Below are positions 1 to 5,162 of a stretch of DNA of 6,409 nucleotides, one piece after another. The notes under the pieces are model-generated. The model was not told where the DNA came from and did not search any database. It saw nothing but the letters and a program-made list of their open reading frames with translations. A program made the position numbers and the translations under genes. Location of the stretch: assembly GCA_009781815.1 (NCBI GenBank), contig WQVB01000075.1, positions 1 through 6,409 of the forward strand. The letters are read 5' to 3'. Each line of letters begins with the position of its first letter. Positions within the stretch are counted from its first letter, which is position 1. The DNA is from Defluviitaleaceae bacterium (GTDB lineage: Bacteria > Bacillota > Clostridia > Lachnospirales > WRAX01).

Positions 1-1084
1 ACATTGCACCACTACCAAGCTGCACTACCAGTGCAGTAACAGTTGTGGCGTGTCAGAGGCGAGCACAACAATCGATATTGTTAGAACCAATAACAGCACG
101 AGCAAACTTTTGAAGCATGTAGTTATCTTCAATAGAAGCTTTACCCGAGCCAAAGAAGCCTACGGCCGTGCCGCCATGCTTTTCTTTAATGCCGCCTAGC
201 TTTTCTTTAATTAAAGCATAAGCCTCTTCCCAAGTTGCTTCTCTTAACTCGCCGCCCTTTTTATCACGGATGAGTGGAGTTTTAACTCTCTCAGCGTGGT
301 TGATAAAGTGGAAGCCATAGCGACCTTTTACGCAAAGTAAGCCGTTGTTAACCGCATCCATCTTAGGCTCGGCATATACAACTTTATTGTCTTTTGCATA
401 AAGCATTATTTGACAACCAACGCCGCAATATGTACAAGTTGTTTGGGTAGCTGTGCAATCAGCCTTTCTGATAGGCTCTTCCGTTTTGCTTGTTAAAGCC
501 CCTGTCGGGCAAACAAACACACAGTTACCACAGCTTACGCACTTGTCTTGGCTAAAATCAAAGCCGTCCCCTGCATTTTTACCGTTTTTAAAGGTAAGTG
601 CATCACAATGTTGAAGGTTGGCCGCTGTTTTTACGCAAAGGCCGCACTTGATACACTTGCTTTCGTCAAGGGTAAACACGACAGACTCAACAACAATGTT
701 TTTGTTGGTAGCCTTGAAGGATTTAGGGTCTACTTCATAATCATAAGCATACTCTTGTAGCTTACAATCGCCTGATTCTACGCAAGTTAAGCACTCAGTG
801 TTGTGCCCTTCAAGTAGATTTTCGAGGATAGACTTTCTTTCAGCTTTAACTTTAGCACTGTTTGTGTCGATAACCATGCCGTCTTTCGCTTCAAAAGCGC
901 AAGAAACACGAAGCTTGTCGTCTCCTGCAATCTCTACCACACAAATGCGACAGGTTCCCCCAGGTTTTAAACGTGGGTCATAGCAAAATGTTGGTACATT
1001 GATGCCATTCGCTTTACAAACTTGCAAGATAGTTTGCCCTGCTTCTGCTGCGTAAAGCTGGCCGTTAATAGTTACTTTTGCCAT
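1..1084 (-). CDS. fdhA: Formate dehydrogenase catalytic (alpha) subunit, selenocysteine-containing, 3' end outside window
   Basis: This is the catalytic subunit of a cytoplasmic Mo/W-bisPGD formate dehydrogenase, which interconverts formate and CO2. Seen from the N-terminus: a [2Fe-2S] domain (Cys34, 45, 48, 62); a His-Cys3 [4Fe-4S] site (His94, Cys98, 101, 107); a two-cluster ferredoxin domain (Cys144/147/150 and Cys182/185/188/192); and the start of the molybdopterin domain with its own [4Fe-4S] site (Cys217, 220, 224, 251). The frame meets TGA at 53-55 directly after DCCARL. The codons that follow read H-A-T-T-V, then GSGAM, which is the conserved context of the active-site selenocysteine in formate dehydrogenases. 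I therefore read UGA as Sec344 and continue the CDS to the window edge. The ATG at 1084 has GGAGG at 1099-1095, ten bases upstream. This architecture matches clostridial and acetogen FdhA proteins of about 900 residues, so roughly 40% is visible. Oddity: the first ferredoxin motif has Ala154 where a Cys is usual. Downstream partner subunits are not visible, so the electron acceptor is unknown. Confidence 0.95.
20..36 (-). other. Probable bacterial SECIS hairpin of fdhA
   Basis: Beginning 16 bases after the in-frame UGA, the minus-strand RNA reads CUGCAC-UGGUA-GUGCAG. This is a perfect 6-bp stem with a 5-base loop containing GGU. In bacteria the SelB-binding hairpin lies inside the coding region just 3' of the UGA, and the Escherichia coli fdhF element likewise has a GGU in a small apical loop. 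Position, stem and loop all support a SECIS that directs selenocysteine insertion. The lower stem is not obvious by eye. selA, selB, selC and selD are not in the window. Confidence 0.8.
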
Positions 1085-1110
1085 TAGGTTATTACCTCCT
1101 TTAAAAAATA

Positions 1111-1159
1111 ACTAAATTAATTAATTTAGTTTTATTAATTTTATCATGCAAAACTAAAT
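1111..1159. promoter_or_regulatory. Candidate operator: nested ACTAAAT/ATTTAGT inverted repeats over the fdhA promoter
   Basis: Two perfect inverted repeats share a half-site. Positions 1111-1130 form a 20-bp perfect palindrome (ACTAAATTAATTAATTTAGT), located at about +1 to +20 of the predicted fdhA transcript. Positions 1124-1133 (ATTTAGTTTT) and 1150-1159 (AAAACTAAAT) form a perfect 10-bp inverted repeat with a 16-bp gap that encloses the -10 box. Further ACTAAA copies occur at 1175-1180 and 1200-1205. Overlap with the spacer, the -10 box and the start site is typical of repressor operators. The regulator is not identifiable, and AT-rich sequence raises the chance background. Confidence 0.55.
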
Positions 1160-1166
1160 CTGTCAA
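1138..1166 (-). promoter_or_regulatory. Sigma-A type promoter of fdhA
   Basis: On the minus strand the -35 box is TTGACA (1166-1161), an exact consensus match. The -10 box is TAAAAT (1143-1138), one mismatch from consensus, and the spacer is the ideal 17 bp. Transcription should start near 1131, giving a leader of about 47 bases before the ATG at 1084. That is too short for a molybdenum-cofactor riboswitch. The promoter shows that fdhA is transcribed separately from the mod operon upstream of it. Confidence 0.85.
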
Positions 1167-1206
1167 GGAGTTTTACTAAAAAAATAAAATAAAGTTCAAA
1201 CTAAAC

Positions 1207-1233
1207 AACCTCTCTTTATTATAAAGAGAGGTT
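1207..1233 (-). terminator. Perfect 12-bp hairpin upstream of the fdhA promoter, possible terminator
   Basis: AACCTCTCTTTA and TAAAGAGAGGTT pair perfectly around a TTA loop. On the minus strand the stem is followed by GTTTAGTTTG and then further T-rich sequence, a mediocre terminator tail. On the plus strand no T-run follows. It could be a backup terminator shielding the fdhA promoter from read-through out of the mod operon, or a structure or protein site tied to fdhA control. The stem is certain; the role is inferred. Confidence 0.5.
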
Positions 1234-1328
1234 AGGCTGAAGTCAAAGTTTATTTTCTTAAATTTGCAAGCACTCCACCAGGCGTCCTCCCATGCTCACG
1301 TGAGTCTAATTTGCCGATTTCTTAAGTT

Positions 1329-1416
1329 CGTCATTGCGAACCCTTGGTTGAGCTTGGTTTTAAGTGAAACTTGATCAGCAATCTCACTTATATCAATTGC
1401 TAAAAAGCAATGATTA
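1329..1416. repeat. Degenerate REP-like repeat of the CGTCATTGCGA type
   Basis: It opens with CGTCATTGCGA at 1329-1339 and continues with a block beginning CCCTTGGTTGAGC (from 1341). This leads to CAGCAATCTCAC around 1377-1386, and AGCAATGA near 1406-1413 may be a decayed opposite arm. A 6-bp stem (ATTGCT/AGCAAT) sits at about 1395-1411. The block from 1341 to about 1373 is nearly identical to one in the neighbouring repeat at 1488-1520. No coding frame is supported. The 1234-1328 stretch before it holds only a 10-bp palindrome, CTCACGTGAG, at 1295-1304. Confidence 0.55.
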
Positions 1417-1448
1417 CAAACCTAGATATTTCGGCTCAAGCCCACATT

Positions 1449-1636
1449 AGGCTTGTAGCGAAACCATCCCTATCATGTCATCCTGAGCCCTTGGTTGAGC
1501 TTGGTTTTAAGCGAAACTTGACTCAGGATCTAATTGGAAAAGGGCAGGCTTAATTGGGTGTTCGCTATACCACATAGATCCTGAGTCAAGCTCAGGATGA
1601 CGATTCAGGAGGGCTTGGGTTCGTTTCGCTGCAAGT
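1449..1636. repeat. REP/MITE-like inverted repeat, long copy (core 1477-1601)
   Basis: The core begins GTCATCCTGAGC at 1477-1488 and ends with its exact complement at 1590-1601. Inside it a 14-bp arm, CTTGACTCAGGATC (1517-1530), pairs with 1577-1590. Outside it, AGGCTTGTAGCGAAAC (about 1449-1464) is mirrored imperfectly by GTTTCGCTGCAAGTCT around 1623-1638. The core matches the repeat at 3999-4108 with single mismatches over about 30 and 38 bases, but carries 29 extra bases (1488-1516) in the left arm. No transposase is present, so it would be a non-autonomous or REP-type dispersed element. A separate 6-bp hairpin, CAAGCC/GGCTTG, lies at 1437-1455. Confidence 0.75.
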
Positions 1637-1685
1637 CTAATAGCGAATGAGAGTTATCAACGCAATTTGTCCACTCCCATAAAAC

Positions 1686-1727
1686 AAAAAATAGCCCTTC
1701 CCAGCAATCTAGGAAGAACTATTTTTT
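1686..1727 (-). terminator. Rho-independent terminator at the end of the mod operon
   Basis: On the minus strand AAAAAATAG, two unpaired bases and CTTCC pair with GGAAG, two bases and CTATTTTTT. The T-run is extended by GTTTT. It begins 5 bases after the stop codon of the 46-codon gene, so it ends that transcript and very probably the whole mod transcript. With A- and T-runs on both flanks it could work in both directions. Confidence 0.85.
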
Positions 1728-1731
1728 AAAA

Positions 1732-1872
1732 TCAACCACCGCCAAAATTTAAAAACATAAGGTCTTTTTCTTGGTTGGCCTTCATATCGCCATTAGGCAC
1801 ATTGGTGCTATGGGTTTTATCTAAATCGCATGATTTATATTCAGTAACCACCTTTTTAGAGTCTTTAGACAT
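1732..1872 (-). CDS. Uncharacterised 46-residue small protein, last gene of the mod operon
   Basis: I do not recognise this protein. It starts at ATG 1872-1870 with AGGAGG eight bases upstream, the strongest ribosome binding site in the window, and stops at TGA 1734-1732, five bases before a strong terminator. These signals together make it a real gene despite its length. The product begins MSKDSKKVVTEYKSCD and ends QEKDLMFLNFGGG. It is hydrophilic and charged with one Cys (residue 15) and has no membrane segment or signal peptide. The C-terminus is a short hydrophobic patch followed by three glycines. The gene lies 62 bases after the MOT1-like gene with no convincing promoter between them, so co-transcription is likely. 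A TTAATTTAGTT sequence upstream (1938-1928) repeats a half-site of the fdhA operator. Function is unknown; a small accessory protein or a precursor peptide are both possible and neither is shown. Confidence 0.75.
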   Translation of the reverse strand: MSKDSKKVVTEYKSCDLDKTHSTNVPNGDMKANQEKDLMFLNFGGG

Positions 1873-1934
1873 ACAAAACACCTCCTCTCTTTTGATTAGT
1901 TTTTGAAAAAGAGGATGTATTTATTCCAACTAAA

Positions 1935-3059
1935 TTAAATTTTTAGCCAACCTTTTTTATCTAGCCATTGAGCAACCATGCCAATAACAAAACCTATGCC
2001 AACATTCCACAAAGCAAAGCCAGCGGTTATAAGTAAAATCAAAAAATCGGATCTTTTTGTACCTATATCCCTTGCACCCATGGCAAGCTCTAACCCCGCA
2101 AAAAAGATGATAACTCCAAGAACAGGGGCAGGAATAAGCGAAAAAATCACCATAACCCAAGGGGCAAAAAACAAGCCCAAAAGCAGCAAAATGCCCCCTA
2201 AGATAATAACGCTGCCCCCAGTTTTTGCACCAAAGCGTGTATGAGCCGCCAAGCCACCAGCCCCATGGCACATAGGCACACCGCCCACTATAGGCGATGC
2301 TATATTCATTATACCTAAAAACTTCGCTATGCCTTTTTCACTTACTGGTCGGTCAGGAAAAAGGCGATTATTCTCCGCTTTGGTAGCCATTATTGTATTG
2401 CCTAGGGTAAGTGGAATTTGGGGTATGGCTAATATAAAAATGCCCATCACAATATCATTTAACGAAAAGCCATCACCAAGGGCAAAGCTAGGCAAATATA
2501 AAGCGGGGCGAATACCTGCCAGCTGGGTCATATATTGTGGGTTTTGCACCCATGTAACAACAAGCCCCAAAGCCAATAGAGCAAACATGGCGGGCATGCG
2601 TCTAAAGCTCAATAAAGCAAATGCCAGCACAAAGGCTATAGCCGCCACGAGTATATCTTCTCGCATCAAATTTGTGGCTTGCATTATAAAGGATATGCCA
2701 AGAGCAAGCACAATGCCACGTATAACGGGCTTGCTTGCCATTTTATCAACAAAGCTAAGCCCGCCTGATAGAGCCAAAACCAGCCAAAACACGCCAGTAA
2801 ATAGCCCAGCCACCCATATCATCCCTGAGGTGATGGCGGCACCGCTTGCAATGGCCACCCCGCCGATGGCCTTCATGGGCTGCACGGGCATGGGGGTTTT
2901 AAAATATACCCCAGCGATTATAAGAAACACCCCAAAAGCCAGCAAAATGCCTGATGGATTCATCCCCAGCATCACCACATAGCCCGTAAAAAACGGGATG
3001 AACGTGCCAAGGTCTCCAAATGCCCCTGCCGCTTCTGAAAGGTTAAATTTATTCTTCAT
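1935..3059 (-). CDS. MOT1-family molybdate (sulfate-like) secondary transporter
   Basis: This is an integral membrane transporter of the MOT1 family, a SulP-related group named for the plant and algal high-affinity molybdate transporters; bacterial members are usually annotated as putative sulfate/molybdate transporters. The 374-residue protein has about ten hydrophobic segments. It shows the family motifs GAFGDLGTFIPF (12-23), PMPVQPMKAIGG (56-67), PQIPLTLGN (213-221) and CHGAGGLAAHTRFGAKTGG (264-282). It has no C-terminal STAS domain, unlike classical SulP sulfate permeases. The ATG at 3059 has GAGG nine bases upstream, inside the end of modD, and the two genes are 3 bp apart, so they are co-transcribed. 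Location in a mod operon points to molybdate rather than sulfate, but the substrate is inferred. It would provide a second, ATP-independent uptake route beside ModABC. Confidence 0.9.
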   Translation of the reverse strand: MKNKFNLSEAAGAFGDLGTFIPFFTGYVVMLGMNPSGILLAFGVFLIIAGVYFKTPMPVQPMKAIGGVAIASGAAITSGMIWVAGLFTGVFWLVLALSGGLSFVDKMASKPVIRGIVLALGISFIMQATNLMREDILVAAIAFVLAFALLSFRRMPAMFALLALGLVVTWVQNPQYMTQLAGIRPALYLPSFALGDGFSLNDIVMGIFILAIPQIPLTLGNTIMATKAENNRLFPDRPVSEKGIAKFLGIMNIASPIVGGVPMCHGAGGLAAHTRFGAKTGGSVIILGGILLLLGLFFAPWVMVIFSLIPAPVLGVIIFFAGLELAMGARDIGTKRSDFLILLITAGFALWNVGIGFVIGMVAQWLDKKGWLKI

Positions 3060-3062
3060 TAG

Positions 3063-3905
3063 CTATAACCTCGTTATCTCTACGCTTATATCCATGGGCT
3101 TTGCATTATATAGGCTGGTGGTGATTATGCCGTCTACACCTGTTTTGGCATAGTCCACCACATTATCCATATCTATGCCGCCCGTTGCAAAAAGAGTTAT
3201 ATTGGGATTATCAGCTCGCAATTGCTTTACAATGTCAACCAGCTCCCTTGCGGGGGTTTTACCAAATTGCACGCCGTCTCCGCCAGCTTGGCATATGGCT
3301 TTAGCTTCTCTATATGTTGTGGCTTCTACTATAATTTTCTTGCCAATGGCTTTAGTTTTAAGCTGGGGCATTTTTGAAAGCAAAACATCAAAGCCCCCTA
3401 TATAGTCTATATATTGCCCAAAAATCACTATAGTTTCAGAAATACCTAAGCGATGGGGCATAGCCCCGCCCGCTAAAATCGCATTCGTCATAAACCACTT
3501 TGTGTTAGGAAAGGTTTTGCGGGTTGTCAATATAGCTATGTTGGGGTTGATGCTTTTGGCTTTATCCACCATTTTGCGGGTTTTCGTAGCTATGCCGCTT
3601 GCATACTCCAATACATTTTGGGTTGGCTTCCACGCCGCATAAATATCAGCTGCAGGGCCAACTCCCCTTACAAGCACATCCCCAACGCTCACTTTATCTC
3701 CATCTTTAGCAATGGTTTCTGCTTTGATATTAAACCTAGCAAATATAGCGTTGGTTATTTCAACACCACAAGCTACGCCCTCTTGGCGGGTGGTGAAAGA
3801 TATGCGGCAAGCCTCATCTCCAATGCCTAGCAAATGCCCTGTCAGGTCAAAATAGGGCATATCTTCTTGTATTATTTTGTCAATATAGTCTGATGGAATA
3901 AACAT
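3063..3905 (-). CDS. modD: ModD, molybdenum-operon protein of the quinolinate phosphoribosyltransferase fold
   Basis: ModD is a frequent mod-operon protein related to NadC (quinolinate phosphoribosyltransferase); its reaction is not established. Using the start at 3905 the product has 280 residues, the usual family length. The N-terminal EDMPYFDLT (14-22) and the SGIAT segment, RKTFPNTK (129-136), HRLG (151-154), VEATTYREA (193-201) and ATGGID (240-245) follow the phosphoribosyltransferase pattern, including the paired RKT and HR of the substrate pocket. The frame is open to an ATG at 3992, but those 29 extra codons have no family match, look different in composition and abut a repeat. The ATG at 3905 has AGGAG ten bases and GGAGG four bases upstream, so I prefer it. 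It is followed after 3 bp by the MOT1-family gene. The 230-bp gap to modC makes this the one loose joint in the operon. Confidence 0.9.
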   Translation of the reverse strand: MFIPSDYIDKIIQEDMPYFDLTGHLLGIGDEACRISFTTRQEGVACGVEITNAIFARFNIKAETIAKDGDKVSVGDVLVRGVGPAADIYAAWKPTQNVLEYASGIATKTRKMVDKAKSINPNIAILTTRKTFPNTKWFMTNAILAGGAMPHRLGISETIVIFGQYIDYIGGFDVLLSKMPQLKTKAIGKKIIVEATTYREAKAICQAGGDGVQFGKTPARELVDIVKQLRADNPNITLFATGGIDMDNVVDYAKTGVDGIITTSLYNAKPMDISVEITRL

Positions 3906-3998
3906 AAAGCCTCCGCTCCTATCTCGCCACTCCATACCTTCCCTAATCGTCATATCTGCAACAAAACGCCCCTCAACTCCCCAAGCCGCCATCCCTCC

Positions 3999-4108
3999 CT
4001 ACCGTCATCCTGAGCTTGACTCAGGATCTAATTGGAGAAGGGCACAGCTCTAAATCAAGGTATCCACTATCCCACATAGATCCTGAGTCAAGCTCAGGAT
4101 GACGGTAG
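3999..4108. repeat. MITE/REP-like element with perfect 32-bp inverted repeat between modC and modD
   Basis: The arm at 3999-4030 (CTACCGTCATCCTGAGC and so on) is the exact reverse complement of the arm at 4077-4108, with a 46-base middle. Transcribed, it would form a very stable 32-bp hairpin with no T-run after it, so it is not a standard terminator. It is the short relative of the repeat at 1477-1601 and shares about 30 bases of left arm plus flank and 38 of right arm with one mismatch each. Its left edge lies 7 bp from the longest open frame of modD. The rest of the modC-modD gap (3906-3998 and 4109-4135) shows no other gene or promoter I can support. Confidence 0.85.
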
Positions 4109-4135
4109 GCTTGGTGGGTTGGCAAGATGACGCAA

Positions 4136-5161
4136 CTATTTAAGCAACATTATTTTATCATGCGGAATATGCACTAGCATTTTCCGCTCACCTTTAACAT
4201 CTTTAGGCATAGCCATCTGCAATTGTGCCTCCCCCTCAAATGTAAATAACATCACATCCTCAAAAGGCTCATTAATTATTTTGTGAACATTTATGTCAAA
4301 ATTGTTGCAACCGCTAAAGCTTGCCATTTGCAAATGATGTGCCCTAATGCCTACAAACTTGATACAATCCTCCACAGCCTCATCCGTTACAATATCTATG
4401 CCCCAATCTACCGCCCGCACCAAGTTTTCACCTAACTTTTTAGCAGCAGAGATGTTCTTGCACCCCGTCATCATCGCAGCTATACGAGTTTTTGGTGCAT
4501 CAAAAATTTCTTGCTTGTGTCCAAAACAATCCAGCCTGCCCCTATCCATAATAGCTATTTTATGGCTTAATCTATAGGCCTCATCCCTATCATGAGATAC
4601 AAAAATAGTGCTTCCGCTAAAATTACCCAAAGTAGCCGCCATCTCCTGCTCCATATGCCACCTCAAGTGAGTGTCAAGTGCCGAAAATGGCTCATCAAGC
4701 ATGATGATTTTAGGGTTAGTTACCAACATTCTAGCCAAAGCCACACGCTGGCTTTGCCCACCAGAAATCTCCCTCGGGTATAGGTTTTTAACCCCCTCTA
4801 GCTTAAATTTTGCTATAATATCCTCAGCAACAGCCACCCTCTCGGCTTTGGGCTTTTTGATAACGCTAGCAATATTTCCAAACACCGTCATAGTGGGGAA
4901 CAAAGCATAGTTTTGAAACAAATAGCCCACACCTCTATCCCGTGTTGGTATGTTTATTTTTGTATCGCTATCAAAAACAACCTGCCCGTTGATGACAATG
5001 CGGCCGCTATCAGGGGTTACAATACCTGCGATACACCGCAAGGTCAAGCTCTTTCCACAACCAGAGCCGCCTAAAATAGCCGTTACATCATCTTCACATT
5101 CTAGCTTGATCGCCAAATCAAAATCATCAAACTTCTTTTTAATATCCACATATAAAGACAA
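4136..5161 (-). CDS. modC: Molybdate/tungstate ABC transporter ATP-binding protein ModC
   Basis: ModC is the cytoplasmic ATPase that powers ModB. With the chosen start (341 residues) all ABC motifs are present: Walker A GGSGCGKS (31-38), Q-loop Gln83, signature ISGGQ (132-136), Walker B IIMLDE (152-157), D-loop SALD (160-163) and switch His190. About 120 further residues after the ATPase core form a regulatory region, with a VGIRAHH motif typical of clostridial ModC, in the place of the Mop/TOBE domain. Start choice: the frame is open to an ATG at 5203 deep inside modB, but family members begin at the equivalent of (M)SLYVDIKKK. That fits TTG at 5161-5159, one base after the modB stop. GTG at 5170-5168, overlapping the modB end, is an alternative. 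Either way translation is probably coupled to modB. The signature has Ile for the usual first Leu, a tolerated change. Confidence 0.93.
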   Translation of the reverse strand: MSLYVDIKKKFDDFDLAIKLECEDDVTAILGGSGCGKSLTLRCIAGIVTPDSGRIVINGQVVFDSDTKINIPTRDRGVGYLFQNYALFPTMTVFGNIASVIKKPKAERVAVAEDIIAKFKLEGVKNLYPREISGGQSQRVALARMLVTNPKIIMLDEPFSALDTHLRWHMEQEMAATLGNFSGSTIFVSHDRDEAYRLSHKIAIMDRGRLDCFGHKQEIFDAPKTRIAAMMTGCKNISAAKKLGENLVRAVDWGIDIVTDEAVEDCIKFVGIRAHHLQMASFSGCNNFDINVHKIINEPFEDVMLFTFEGEAQLQMAMPKDVKGERKMLVHIPHDKIMLLK

Positions 5162-5162
5162 G

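Noticed and set aside
53..55. fdhA as a truncated pseudogene ending at TGA.
   Set aside because: The TGA is at the known Sec position, the downstream codons keep the family sequence, and a SECIS-like hairpin follows.
1085..1131. A molybdenum-cofactor riboswitch before fdhA.
   Set aside because: The predicted leader is only about 47 bases, mostly an AT palindrome, too short and simple for that riboswitch. The leader of the mod operon is outside the window.
1265..1322. A tRNA or small RNA gene around the CTCACGTGAG palindrome.
   Set aside because: No cloverleaf, promoter or terminator could be made out; it is more likely repeat debris.
1477..1601. A CRISPR array in the repeat-rich intergenic region.
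   Set aside because: Repeats are palindromic, few and unevenly spaced, with no series of equal spacers and no cas gene.
1957..2271. A second minus-strand frame rich in Trp, Cys and Tyr.
   Set aside because: It is an out-of-frame reading of the MOT1-family gene with implausible composition.
2329..2982. A long plus-strand open frame of 217 codons.
   Set aside because: It lies wholly antisense to the MOT1-family gene, has no ribosome binding site or family motif, and its composition is what an antisense frame of a hydrophobic protein gives.
3999..4108. An intrinsic terminator between modC and modD.
   Set aside because: The stem is long, but neither strand has a T-run after it; the same sequence recurs elsewhere as a repeat.
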